Shown: positions 1 through 12,029 of the stretch, in pieces | Layout of the letters: every line of letters starts with the position of its first letter | Numbering within the stretch: the first letter of the stretch is position 1 | Assembly: GCF_000003195.3 (NCBI RefSeq) | Contig: NC_012874.2 | Coordinates: 60,889,768-60,953,767, forward strand | Source of the DNA: Sorghum bicolor | Lineage: Eukaryota > Streptophyta > Magnoliopsida > Poales > Poaceae | Length of the DNA: 64,000 nt | Reading direction: 5' to 3' | The notes under the pieces: generated by a model | Seen by the model: the letters and a program-made list of their open reading frames with translations, nothing else | The model's database searches: none | Told to the model about the DNA's origin: nothing | Program-made: the position numbers and the translations under genes

Positions 1-1320
1 CCCAGCCGAAGGCCAAGGGCACGGCTCAGCCGAAGGCCAGGCGCGGCCCAGCCAAGGCCAGCCAGCCCACCGTCGTGGCCTATTTAAGCTGGTGGTTAGG
101 GTTGGAAACCCTAACCACCCAGCCCCCAACCGCCGCCGCCACCTGGTGCCCTGCCGCCGCCGCCGTTGCCTCTAACCGCCGCCGTCGAGCCCCAGTGTTG
201 CCTAGGGCCTCCTCATTTCCCCTTGTCTCCTCACATGGCGCATCGGGGCCGAAACCCTTTCTCCGGCCATGGAGGCCGGCCGGCGAGGTGGACCCCGCGC
301 GTCCCCGACGAGCTCCGGCCATGGAGGCCGGTGCTGCAAGCCGGGAGCGGCGGATCCACCCCCACCGACCCCACCCGTGCAGTTTAGCCCTCAACGGAGG
401 AGACGAATCCCGGCCCGAGGTCGCCGCCGCGCGGGAGATTGTCGGCGCGCGTCTAGGCGGGGCGGGCGGCAGTGACTTCGGCGTAGGAACGGCCGGCCGG
501 GAGAGGAGGAGGCGGAGGGAGGCCGATGTCCATATCATAGGCGAAGCCCGGTGGCCACGCGGTCATACCGGCGTGGCGAGGACGAACGCCTCCGTTCCAT
601 GGCTGTGCAGGCACGGTCGGCGAGAATGAAGGCGTCGGGGGCAACATCGATGTGGATGGTCTTGGCAGAGACGACAGCGGCGGCGAGGCAAGTGACGGGC
701 CCCCAACCCTACGAACGAAGGTAGTCGTTCCATGGCGGGGGCAAACGCCAGTGGCGTACTGCAGCCGCGACGAACGCGGCACGGGGCGCGGCGTCGTCGG
801 GCGGCCGCCAGCGTTTGGTCCAGCGCCGTGAAGACGGCGAGGAGTGATGCGGCATTCGGCGATGTCGCGAAGGGCACAACGGATGGCGCCCTGGAGGATG
901 AAGCGGCGAACGCCTCCAGGGTGGTTGTTGCCGCGGGCGATGGCGGCTTCGACGGCGTCGGTGATGGCATCAACCTTGGCATTCATGGAGGGAACAGGTA
1001 GGGATGCCATGGCTACCTTTCCGGCGAAATTCCGGTGATCTTCTCTCTGGCCTACTTGCTATCGAGTGGACAGAGCACGTGACTGATAACGTGTTTGATG
1101 TAAAAGTGATAGATGATAATGATTGTCTGTATTCAATGAACAGTAATTTATATATATATATTATTGTGTCAGTGACACAAAGAACGATGCTTTGGCGCCC
1201 ACGGGGCCTAAAACGATGTCACGACGGTTCGGTCATTAGCACGTGTCTAATGACAGAAATATACTAATTGATCATTTAATTAATTATTCTAATTAATCCT
1301 AACAGCTCTCGTGGAGAAAA
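1..1320. other. GC-rich unassigned segment with weak minus-strand ORF
   Basis: The first ~1 kb is very GC-rich and open in several frames, which in grass DNA is weak evidence of coding. Its first 70 bases repeat a short proline/alanine-rich motif (cagccgaaggccag and variants). A TATA-like tatttaag lies near 81. The longest sensible minus frame (453-1010, 185 codons) starts with a short helix-like N-terminus and continues as low-complexity Pro/Arg/Ser sequence. I do not recognise it. It could be the 5' part of a captured gene or the ORF1 start of a non-LTR element. From 1010 to 1320 the sequence becomes AT-rich and I see no gene. Confidence 0.25.
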
Positions 1321-1324
1321 TTAC

Positions 1325-1560
1325 TAGCTCCGTCTCAAATTATAAGTCATTTCATAAATTTTAGAGTGTCAAAGTTTTTTAACTTTTATTAAATTTATAT
1401 AACAAAATAATAACATTTTTATATCAACTAAATACCATTAAATTCTTTGTTAGTTATATTTTTATAGTGTACCTATTTTATGACATAAATGTTTATATTA
1501 CTTTTTATATTTTTAGTCAAATTTAAAAATGCTTTAACTCTCTAAAATTCTTAGAATTCT
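1325..1560. mobile_element. Truncated Stowaway-like MITE
   Basis: The left end (ctccgtctcaaattataag) is the Stowaway/Tc1-mariner type terminus common in grasses, followed by the usual AT-rich body. The expected inverted copy at the right is missing, so the right end is truncated or strongly diverged and its limit is approximate. Confidence 0.45.
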
Positions 1561-1569
1561 CTACTTCAA

Positions 1570-2578
1570 TCCTATGTCATTCTCCGAAAGATTAGGCCAG
1601 CCACGTCACCCCAAAGTACTGTTTGCCGTAAAAAAAATACCGACCCCTCTTTCCTCGGCCTCTCCTTCCCCTCGACTCTTCCTCTCCTCTCTCTCTTCGT
1701 TCCCTCCTTCCTCCTCCCGACGCCAGCAGGGGCGACGGCAACGACGCCGACCAACAGCGGAGCGGCACGCCGCAGCCACCCTCCTCCTCCTCCTCCTCCT
1801 CCTCCTCTCTATCTCGCCTGACTTCCCAGTGTGGCGGCAGGAGCCGCGGCCAGCTCGTCCGGCTGGCCCGAGGCAGCGTACCGGCACCTCCACCGCTCCC
1901 TTCCCCACCCTCGTGTCCTCTCCCTTCCTCTCTCTCCCCGCGACCATGACTGTGTCTGGCCTGAGGAAACCCTAGGTGCCATGGGGGCCTCCGATCTGGT
2001 CGCAGCGAACCGACCAGGCCCTGCTGGTGGCCGCCGACGTGGTTGCGCGCCCTCCCTCGCCGGTGGAAACCAGAAGCTTCTCTCTTCCTCCGTCCTCTTC
2101 CCGATGTTGCCACCAGGGGCGACCAAGACGGCGATGGGCGCGAGGCGCGGCATGGCGGATGGCCACCCCCTCTCTCTCCCCCTCTGTTCCCCTCACGGGT
2201 GAGTCCGCACCGGCAGCCCCCTCCTCCTCCGTTCCCCTCGCAGGTGAGTCCCGACAATCTCTTCTCTTTCCCTCCCTCTCTCCCGATGCGGCAGGGGGCG
2301 GCGCGAGCAGCCCTCCAGCTGCATGCGCATAGGCGTGGCTGAGCCCCGTGGTGGCCAGCTCCGTATGTCAGCCGCGGCCGCATGGCCCCCCTCCTTCCCC
2401 TGCTCAGGCGGGTCAGCGGTGCAGCACAGCGTGGCGCCTGCGGGTACCGCTGGTGGGCGCAGGTGCGGCCTGCTCTCACCTGTCCACCGGTGTGGCTTCT
2501 TGTGGTCGGGTCCTCATCTCTTTGCCATGGCTCCTAATGATAAAGGCACCAGGTAGCCTTACTCTGAATCTGATTTAG
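1570..2578 (+). other. GC-rich leader-like segment with CTC microsatellite
   Basis: A pyrimidine-rich stretch (many CCTCC/CTCTC tracts and a (CTC)n run at 1780-1808) passes into GC-rich sequence and ends near 2550. This looks like the 5' leader and first exon of a grass gene read on plus. An ATG at 2527 is followed by about eight sense codons and then CAG|GTAGCC, which could be a 5' splice site. Long ORFs exist on both strands here but they are low-complexity Arg/Pro/Ser products of GC-rich DNA, and I do not believe any of them. Function unknown; it may be a non-coding RNA gene, a captured gene fragment or a decayed gene. Confidence 0.3.
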
Positions 2579-2820
2579 CCTTTCCATATGTATATTCTCT
2601 GTGTATCATACATATTTGTTCTCAAGATATATTTACCTGATATATTGTAACTTCTAATTAAATTTGTCATGCTATATCGAGTTCTATTTTAATTCGCAGC
2701 CTTTCCATATGTATATTCTCTGTGTATCATACATATTTGTTTTCAAGATATATTTACCTGATATATTGTAACTTCTAATTAAATTTGTCATGCTATATCG
2801 AGTTCTATTTTAATTCGCAG
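2579..2820. repeat. 121-bp perfect-like tandem duplication
   Basis: Bases 2579-2699 are repeated at 2700-2820 with one difference that I can see (ctcaag versus ttcaag). Each copy ends in aattcgcag, a good plant 3' splice-site tract, so the duplication offers two equivalent acceptors to whatever is spliced here. Confidence 0.9.
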
Positions 2821-5800
2821 ACAGCTAGGAGATATCGAAGGTCGTTTGGTTTCCAAATTGGTGGCTGTGTTATATTGCCTATTTCACCGAATTGTCCTGT
2901 TTAGACCACCTCATTGTATAGTTCGTATTTGTGTTAACTAATTAGGTTTACTATATTGGGGTTCTTTTTTTGTTTGGATAATCTTGCACATTGTTGAGCT
3001 AATTACTGAACTCAACAGAAACATGTCCGAGAAGGAGTTCAAGATATGGTTACAGCTAAGTTACTCTTATTACGAACATGTTGTTTGCTTCTAATTGTTT
3101 ACCATTATACTATGCTCGCAGATTAGTTTGGGTTCTAATTATGCATGCTCAGTTGCTTCATGTTGTCTCTGTTGTTTCTTGCCTTCTTGAAGAGACTCAC
3201 TATCTCTAAGCAGATTTACATTACAACGGATTATGAGTCAGAACCCCTAAAAACAAATTTATTACTATGCTAGTTTCTCAATATCTACTGCCTTTGAGTG
3301 CTGAAAAAAATATCCTAGTTACATTGCAATGGATTATGAGTCAGAGCCCCTACAAAGAAATTTATTGCTATGCGGGTTTCTCACATATTTTATCTACTGC
3401 CTTTGAGTGCTGAAAAAATGTCCCGGTCCTACATTGCTGATTTTTTGATTTATATTAGGTATGCGAAGAATTACATGAACAATATTTGGAATTATGCAGA
3501 GGTGCATGTATAAGTATGCAGATTTGCATTTACAAAAATGAGTAGCTGTGCTTTTTGTTATTTGCATTATGCTAACTTTTTAGATAACAAATGAGCTTTT
3601 GTCGAAATATTTCTCAGGGCATATGGGTTCTTGGAGAGTGTGCTATCCAACATGATCTTCCTAGGATATTCTGAAGGAAATAGGTGAGTTTAGAACTTTG
3701 TTTTGGGCCTTAATCGCTTTTTAGTAGTGAGTACATGACTGTAGGTACCATCTTAATCCACATGAATAGTTGATACAGGATGCTTATTACCTTTTTCTAT
3801 CTCATGTGCTAATGAAGTGCCTGATGCTTATTTAGTTCGTGATGATTTTTCGTTTCCTTGTCTTCAAACTATCATGGCTGAATGTTTTGAGCTTGATCTG
3901 CTACTTTTTCAAGAGAAATGTTAGAATTGTATACTATGGAGCAATATCGTTGTTGTTGATTGTTTACTGCCTTAGTTCATCCAGAGAACTATTAGTATTT
4001 TTCCTAAATTAGTTGCTGAGATAACTTCTTACACGAATGGTATTTGCTCCATGTTTAGAATAAGTTTTTGTTGTTCCTAAGAATATTCATGAGCTTAAAT
4101 GTAACATTGTTTTTTTCTTCACTACCATTTGTGATGCCATTATTTTCAAAGCCCCCTGTGTTCAAACCTTGGCATACCTGAATGGTTGCTTTTTAATTAG
4201 TTACTGGGACCTGAATGATGCCAGTAGTCGATTTTAGATGGAAACTCTGCCTGTAGTGTGTGATGTGTGTATCTTTTTTTGTTCTTACATGATTTTTTAT
4301 TGCTGTTCTGATCTGTCTACAATTGAGGTACAATGCATAGATGTATATGCACTTTCTATAGTCTACATTGCATCTGAATTTTATGTGCTCAAGTTGAATC
4401 AATAGAATTGCAGGATCGTTACATGAGTACGTACTTCCTAGTTTCTTATACGTGTTACAACTTATAAGAGCATAATTATTGTTTCTTGAATAGCTGGTGT
4501 GTTGTGCTAAGACATAGCTGGCCTCTTATGCTGCCAACTCTTCAAACTATTAATGAGTTTGCCATTGGTCCAATGGAAATTCCTGGATGCTCTAAAACAA
4601 CTCTTATTTTTTGTCTCTTCGAGTTAGTCTATGTGCTTTATGTAAGATGGTTTTTACTATTATTGTTAATGGTATATTATGAGTGCTTAGGTTATATTGA
4701 CTATGACAGTTCATTCCAGTTTAGTTAAAAATGTCAAATATATTTGCTACTATTGCTAGAGATGAAGCTTGCAGATAATATCTAGCTTACATCCTCGATT
4801 GTAAAATAGATATGGAGGAGTACTTATCGCAGCAAGACTATGTCACCCAAAGGAAATACTCTATTTTCCCTGCCTTCATTCAGATGCTACCTAAAATCAG
4901 TTGCAAATCATTATGGTTCTATGGCTTGACAGAATATGGCTATATTTTTACAATTTCACCACCTAATATTGTTTATTAAAAGTTTGTGCAACTTCAGACC
5001 TTTTAAATGGCCACTCAGTTTCTATATGTGCAAGTTATTACAAAAATATAGGCATCAGAGAGGTAATCAATTAATTTACATATTACTTGGAATTTATTGT
5101 ATACCTGAAACAGCTGGTTATTAGTTTACATTTTTTTAGTCTTATGTCCTGAGGTTTAGGCAACCTGACAACTTCTAAATGCTCACTGCTTTTGATCTCA
5201 TGGTGTGTGCCTTGTGGTGGTTCAGTCATGGTGCTGGCTAGCAGTGCCTATCTTTGAAATTGATTGGCAAACTGCAAGTGATGGTCAAGGAGTCTAAGTG
5301 CATCATGCAGCTGAAAGAAGGTACATATTTTATTTGTTTTCATATTAGGCGAGATACATAGTTACCAATTGCAGTTATGAGTTTCTCATTATATATTGCT
5401 TACAAATTTGTTGCTACAGGCAACTTTGGTCCATGTAGTCGCGCATTGACAACTCATTTTAAGTTCCAACAAAAACAAAAACTCTAAATCAACAAACATT
5501 TTTTTCCATATATATGAGTATTGGCCTATTACTTTGTTTTCGTTGAGGATCTTTTATCTTTCTTGTGTTGACCTTGATCAATTTACTAACATTACTGGAA
5601 TCACTAGGTTTAGATTTCCCAGCCAAATCAAGGCTACCATCGATAGTTATTCTCTTCCAAATTGCCATGCCATATTTTTCTCTTTTGCGAATTTATCTAT
5701 GCATTATTACACCAAAGTTGTAGTACTCTTCCCTTCTCCTGGTTTGGGTAATGCAAATTAGAGAACGCAGTGATGAGAGAGAGTTTGTTTACCTGTAGCA

Positions 5801-8600
5801 CATTAGTAGAGTGCCTAACAGTATTAAGCAATTTAGAAATGCTAAAAAGTCTGCAAGGATTAGCTTCTGTATATGTACCCATTCTTTGATGGTGTGTCAG
5901 ATATTTGATAACTTTTGTACAGCAGCTAAGATGGATCCTTTATTAGAATACAATATAATGAACAAATAGTAAATATATTTTTTCTTTCCGATCACCTGGT
6001 TTCCATGGCTCCATTTTCTTATGAACAAATAGTAAATACATTTTTTAAGATGAATGCTCTTTATCACTTCATGTCCCTTTAGCTAGCTCGTTGGTCACAT
6101 GTAATTTTGAATGTTGATCCTCTTTCTTGATTTGTGCAATATAATTATTCCATGAATTGCCATGATTTTGTACCATCCACAACACCTGCTATTTCTTTGT
6201 TCGTGGTCAAAATTTATAGCATATATTCTACTGGTAAAAATGCATAGTCAGATATTTTTTAAATAGCTGACCTTATTATTATGAGTGATCTGATGGTGTG
6301 TGAGAGATTTTGTACCTTTTCCACGCTAGCTAAAATGGACTTATTTTTTGTTTAGTGGATTTACCCTAATAACGCCCAGAAATTTTTTACCGGTCCACCT
6401 CGGTGACATGTCATCTTCGGCTTTTCTTATTATTGGTCCACCTCTGCACAGGTAATTCGCTTGGCCGTGCTTTTTCCATGTTGTCTAAAAAACTCCGCCC
6501 ACATGTCACTCCCCCATCGTTACTCCACCTTGCTGAACACCTCTTCCAATGTTCTCAGCATTTGCCATTTCCCGTTTCCCCTCTCTTCAGCCTATGACCA
6601 AAATTTTATATTTTTTGCTCAATGATATAATCTGATGCTCATCCGCTTGTGAGGTACTTAGCATGGCTGTCACTTATATTATGTGATTTTTAGGGTAAAT
6701 CGTTTGTCAGCATGCCTTGAAGCTCCAAGTTGATTAACAAATGATGATTGCTATGCTTCTGAGTTCTCTAAAAATTCAGTTTTTATTCATAAAGATTCTT
6801 GCCTTCTTTATTGGTGAAGCATACTTTCGTTGTCATTGTTATTTCACAGAACTGTTGTCAGGAAGTGATAACTAAGAAGGATGATGTTGCCAAAGAGCTT
6901 CACGAGCTTATCACCCTATATGGTGTGAGTTTGCATTTACCCTAACAAGCCGTAGGCACTCGCCGGGCAGCCAGAGGGGTCATGTTGCCCCAATATTTCT
7001 TACTGCTCCACGCCGACATGTCACCTTCACGTTTTCTTATTAGTCCACCTTTGCTCAGCTCATCTGCTTGGCCGTGGTTTGTCCATGTTGCCAAAAAAAT
7101 TCGTCCACATGCCGCTCCCCAATCGCCGCTCCGCCCCTTCTGAACGCCTCTTCCAATGTTCTGAGCATTTGCTATTTGCTATTTTCCCCCTCTTCAGCCT
7201 GTGATGAAAATTTCATATCTATTTCTCAATGATATGATCTGATGTTCAGCCTCTTGTGAGGTACTTGGCATGGCTGTTGCTTATATCATGTGATTTTAAA
7301 GGTTAAACCGGTTCACAGCATGCCTTGAAGCTCCAAGTAGATGAACAAATGATGATTGCTATGCTTCTAAGGCCTCTAAAAATCATGTCTTTGTTCAGAA
7401 AAAGATTTTTGCCATCTTCATTGCTGCAGCATACTTTTGTTGTCATTGTTAATTCACAGTCTTTTTTGAATTCCCTGGTAGTGTCATTAACTTTGTAATA
7501 CCAATATTGCCTATTCATGATCTATCTCTGTATAGTATCTCATTTATCAACTTTGTGGACATCGGTTCCAATGTGATTTGGGGGCTCTTGTTGTAGTGGT
7601 AACTTTTTTAACCAAAAAAAATGCTCATCATGTCTGTTTAAGGTTGTGCGATGTTGTCGTTCAAAAGTTACATATTACATTTGTTACGTAAATAATAGTT
7701 TGTTGCCTACTTCAGATTTGTGATGTACGAACTGTAGCAAGATATGTTTCATCAGTCCAAACTTCACCCATGAAAGGCAACATTCAAGTGCCTTTTAATC
7801 TTAAATTGGAGCCTTCTTAGTAACCTAAGCTTGCTTAGTTCAATAGTCAGTGTACAGTGCCAGGCTGCCAGCTGTCGATTTCTTCCTGCTGCTCAATATC
7901 TTCATAGGGTGAGTACTCTCCTTTCTTCCATATCACCAAACTATGTTTTGTTTTTTCAACATGTGCCCCATTCCTGTTGATTTCAGCACTTTGTTTATAT
8001 AGATTCACGATTTTGGATGGACCATATGGTGTTGCTGCTTGTTGGCACCCTGCTCGGATATCTTGCATGGCATCGCCCATATTGGTCATGCGTCAATCTA
8101 TTTTCTTCAACAACAAGGTGATGTTTTCTAGACCTAGAGCACAAAAACAAGATAAATTCGGTTGACCTTATGAATTTCTCTATCATGTGTGTTACCACTC
8201 TTACAAACCAGTTACCTACAGGTTAATACTATGTGTGCGTTTTTTTGGCTTTTTTTGCACATAGAATTTTCTACAACACTACACTATTTTGTCCTTACAC
8301 CTAAAAAATGGCACCAGCCCTAACATTATCTCTAAAAAGTGAATACATATGCGGGTGTCCATGTAAAGAGCAAATTCTCAGTTCAAGCTGCTTCGTTTGA
8401 TATCCTTGCTCTCTGTTCCTTCTCTCTCTTTATGGCTCATGTGTTGTTAACAAATTCAGGTATTTGTAATGTTAATCATACCAATATGCATGTGCAGTAC
8501 TTCGACACTAAGAATGTTAGTTCCTATTGTTACAACTGCTTTTCATTTTATTTTAAATAGTTCTCGGTGTTTTAATATAGACATACAAAAACCAAGCAAA
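2821..8600. other. AT-rich, intron-like segment with possible short exons
   Basis: Nearly 6 kb of AT-rich, T-rich sequence resembling plus-strand plant introns. Short open stretches bounded by AG...GT occur at about 3619-3683, 5230-5320 and 6848-6923. The last reads as a lysine/glutamate-rich peptide ending at a clean GTGAGT donor. I cannot join them into a protein or recognise a family. The best guesses are a decayed host gene, a non-coding transcript, or gene pieces carried by a DNA transposon. A ~570-bp duplication at 6355-7470 is listed separately. No RNA gene was recognised. Confidence 0.3.
6355..7470. repeat. Diverged ~570-bp tandem duplication
   Basis: The stretch from about 6355 to 6850 recurs from about 6935 to 7465. 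Shared blocks, in the same order, include the ttaccctaa start, cttggccgtg, gaacgcctcttccaatgtt, cttgtgaggtact, gcatgccttgaagctccaag and tttcgttgtcattgtta-ttcacag. The copies differ by many substitutions and small indels, so the event is old. The possible exon at 6848-6923 lies between the copies. Confidence 0.75.
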
Positions 8601-8774
8601 TGAGCCTATTACTCTGAACTCAAAAAGAAATAACAATTATTCATACAATTACATTTCGTCAGCATTTTTTCCTCTGTTAACAGACATCGAGCGATTGTCA
8701 CCGGTACACAACTCAAGCGAACATGAATGTGAATGTGAATTCAACCGCAGCATGAATTACTGATCATCGTCGCG

Positions 8775-8822
8775 TCCAACCTGAAGACCAGCAAAAATCC
8801 AACCTGAAGACCAGCAAAAAAT
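8775..8822. repeat. Short tandem duplication (~23 bp)
   Basis: The phrase tccaacctgaagaccagcaa occurs twice back to back. It is a simple local duplication in otherwise unassigned AT-rich sequence (8600-9140). Confidence 0.8.
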
Positions 8823-9144
8823 AACCATCCTTACAAGCATGTCTGCCGCTCTCATGTACTATAGTAGTTCGACACTGCCAAAACCTATTGTAATATCGGG
8901 TCTGCGCCCTACTAATCTTGCACAATGTACCTATCAACTACTCACGATTATTACTGAAGTTTGTGATAATATGTATATATATACAACCAGCTCTCTTTTC
9001 CTGCGTTATTTACTAAAAGCTACATTGCTTTACCGCGGCACAGGGTGCGTGCTGTCCACTAGTAACTTATAATTTGAAATGGAGGAGGTGAAATCGTAGG
9101 AAGGGAAAAAAAAGAGAAAAAGACGAGATTGAGGAATCCATTAA

Positions 9145-9378
9145 GGTCTTGTTTACCTCTACCCAAAATTTTTCAAGATTTTTCTTCATATCGAATCTTT
9201 AGACGTATGCATGAAGTATTAAATATAGATGAAAATAAAAACTAATTACACAGTTTAGTCGGAATTGACGAGACGAATCTTTTGAGTCTAGTTAGTCTAT
9301 AATTTGACAATAGTTACTACAAATAAACGAAAGTGCTACAGTGTCGTGAAATGTTTTGCTTCGGCACTAAACAAGGCC
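9145..9378. mobile_element. Tourist-type MITE (GGCCTTGTTTA family)
   Basis: It begins ggtcttgttta and ends taaacaaggcc in inverted orientation. The body carries the family hallmarks also seen in the other copies (gacgaatcttttgag, gaaagtgctacagt). Target-site repeats are not clean. No coding capacity. Confidence 0.75.
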
Positions 9379-9533
9379 TATTTGACCTGTGTCCGTGTCA
9401 CGCTTTTCCACCAAGCATACTACAGTACGTTGCGCCCGCTCAGTACTTCACGGCCCACGGGCAACAAGTTCGATGGGCCCCAGTGCACGTGTCGCGTTCC
9501 CATTGACAGCGTAAATCCGGGTTCATTGTGATA

Positions 9534-10125
9534 GGCCTTGTTTAGGCCCCGTTTAGTTTCCCACCCAAAATTTTTTCATCCATCCCATCGAATCTTTGGA
9601 CACATACATGGAACATTAAATGTATATAAAAAAAATAAACTAATTACACAGTTTAGTTGAAAATCGCGAGACGAATCTTTTAAGCCTAGTTACTCCATGA
9701 TTAGTCTTAAGTGCTACAGTAACCCACATGTGCTAATAACAGATTAGTTATGCTTAATAGATTTGTCTTACAGTTTTCTAACGAGCTATGTAATTTGTTT
9801 TTTATTAGTTTCTAAAAACTCCTCCCGACAACCTTCCGACACATCCGATGTGACACAAAAAAAAATTTGGTCTCCAATCTAAACAGGGCCTTAGTTCACC
9901 CCGAAAACCAAAAAGTTTTCAAGATTCCTCGTCACATTGAATCTTGTGGCACATGCATTAAACATTAAATATAGACGAAAACAAAAACTAATTACACAAT
10001 TGAACTGTAAATCACGAGACGAATCTTTTGATCCTAGTTAGTCCATGATTGGATAATATTTGTCACAAACAAACGAAAGTGCTACAGTACCGAAAACTTT
10101 TCACTTTTCGGAACTAAACAAGGCC
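9534..10125. mobile_element. Tourist-type MITE, outer copy split by another MITE
   Basis: The left terminus ggccttgttta is at 9534-9544 and the right terminus taaacaaggcc ends at 10125, with ATA on both sides (9531-9533 and 10126-10128). The body resumes after an inserted second MITE at 9545-9890. The typical family sequence (gaccaaaaag, aatctttt, gaaagtgctacagtac) is present in the right part. Confidence 0.8.
9545..9890. mobile_element. Nested MITE, GGCCCCGTTTAG subfamily
   Basis: Inverted ends ggccccgtttag and ctaaacagggcc enclose a non-coding body. The 3-bp target duplication TTA is exact (9542-9544 and 9891-9893), as expected for PIF/Harbinger-type (Tourist) insertion. It sits inside the outer MITE at 9534-10125, so it is the younger of the two. 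Confidence 0.85.
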
Positions 10126-10584
10126 ATAGTCTTTTTTTTTGGCGATCGTGGAGATTTCATTCATCAAAAGGGAGGATTACGGTCTAAGGCCAAGAGACCA
10201 GAAATGGCAATAGACCACCACCAGACTCAAGTTTTGTTTGTGACCTGTTTTGCTAACATATGTGCTAAACTAGGATCGTGTTTTTCAGCTTGTCAAAGTC
10301 AAACTCTTGAAAAAATTACAAGAGCGAAAGGCAAAGGAAAAAATTAAACTCTTGAAACAAGGTACTCAACTCCCTAATCTCCATCAGAACTGACATCATG
10401 TTTTTCAGCTTGTCAAAGTCGCAGCAGTTCTTGGCAGTCCGATTCTAGACAAACTCTGGTCTGTTTCGTTCCCTTCTCATCCCAACCAGACCAGCTCTAG
10501 GGAGCCATGCAGCCTTTGGCTTAGCCGAATGCATACAGGAAGCCTAGTTTGGTTGTATGCATATGTGGAGCCAGGCTCTGATTA

Positions 10585-10967
10585 GATGCTGTTTGGTTGC
10601 CTGTACGAAGGTAAGCTGTATGAGATAAAAATATTATAATATTATGATTATAATTTTTATTTGTGTATAAATACACTCTTACAGGTCTTATTTTATCTAA
10701 TTATATCTTAATCAACTTTAAAGTACACTAATATCACTTGATATTTACTAATCATGCACTAATACACCATTAGCCACGTAAACGGTTGCATCTGCCCAGC
10801 CTGGCTGGCCAGGAACGGCCGATTCGGATGTTCCTCCTCAGTCTGGCTGTGGGCTCTTTTTTGCATGCCAGTCTGACCCAAAGCTGCATACAGGCAATAA
10901 AATAGAACCACGCTATATCGCGAGATATATGTATGGTATGGTCTCATGAGGGCAACCAAACAAGCCT
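10585..10967. mobile_element. Probable Tourist-like MITE (TGTTTGGTTGCC ends)
   Basis: Left end gatgctgtttggttgcc and right end ggcaaccaaacaagcc are inverted copies. Between them is AT-rich non-coding DNA plus a GC-richer right half. Target-site duplication is not clear. The preceding 10130-10584 holds a second tgttttt-cagcttgtcaaagtc phrase (10276 and 10397) and nothing I can identify. Confidence 0.5.
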
Positions 10968-11069
10968 TTATTGATTCGTTGTGATAGTCACAGCCCATGT
11001 TAGCACTGTGCCACCGCCCTTAGACAGTTAATGCATCCGTTTCATGTATGATGATGTATCTGACTTTAA

Positions 11070-11310
11070 GGTCTTGTTTAGTTCCGAAAAAAATTTAGAT
11101 TTTGATACTTTAGCATTTTTATTTTTATTTGACAAATATCATTCAATTATAGACTAACTAGGCTCAAAAGATTCATCTCGTGATTTACAAACAAACTATG
11201 CAATTAGTTTTTTTTCATCTATATTTAATACTCTATGCATATATCACAAGATTCAATGTGATAGAGAATCTTGAAAATTTTTTTATTTTTGGGGTAAACT
11301 AAACAAGACC
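11070..11310. mobile_element. Tourist-type MITE with TAA target duplication
   Basis: Starts ggtcttgtttagttcc, ends aaactaaacaagacc, and is flanked by TAA at 11067-11069 and 11311-11313. Same family as the 9145 and 14194 copies. Non-coding. Confidence 0.88.
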
Positions 11311-11465
11311 TAACATGACGAAAGTCTATAGCCAAAAATAGCCTGTTAACGTGAGTTCATAATACTCTGTTTCTTTGCATATTCGACAATGGACGGAGTA
11401 CATGGTAAATTTGAGTCACTTGGAAGCAATTATTTGGCTTCGTCATGGCGCCGAAGCTGCACTAT

Positions 11466-11713
11466 GGTTTGTAAGTCCTTCCAACAATTCTGGAGAGTCA
11501 AAGTATTTTTATGTTTGACCAAAATTATAGAGAAAAATACTAAGATTTGTAACGTAAAGTGAGTATACTATGAAAATATAATTAAGAAAGAATCTAATGA
11601 TACTTAGTTAGTACTATAATAATTATTATTTTATAATATAAAATTGGTCAAACTTAGAAAAGTTTGACTCTCCAAGATTTTTGGAATGACTTACAATTTG
11701 GGATGGAGGAAGT
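11466..11713. mobile_element. Stowaway-like MITE
   Basis: The right end (cttacaatttgggatggagg) and the left end (ttgtaagtccttccaacaat) form long imperfect inverted repeats, and both continue into gagagtcaaa...gtttgacc on opposite strands. The extreme left terminus is degraded. Confidence 0.75.
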
Positions 11714-12029
11714 AGCTCCAAGTATAAGCGCTTTGCTGAAACCACCTTACACGTGTCTCACATAAGGGTATATGTTAGTTCCACAAAAAGACCTTGATTT
11801 CCAGCAGCACTTTTATTGTTTTATAGACATTTATTAATATTAGCAATATCCTTAAAAATCATAGTCACGTAGTGAGATTTATTAACCGGCAAATGTCTAT
11901 TTGGACGATGTAAGATGTAACAAAATTTAGTTAAACTCGAGATACTTTGACTCTCCAAACAAATAATGTTAATCCCATCGACCATATTGTCATACAATCA
12001 CCAAAACACTTAATGACACTTTGTAGGGT

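Noticed and set aside
1592..2479. 295-codon minus ORF in the GC-rich leader
   Set aside because: Composition artefact: runs of Arg/Glu/Gly from CTC/TCC repeats, no domain, and the opposite strand is equally open.
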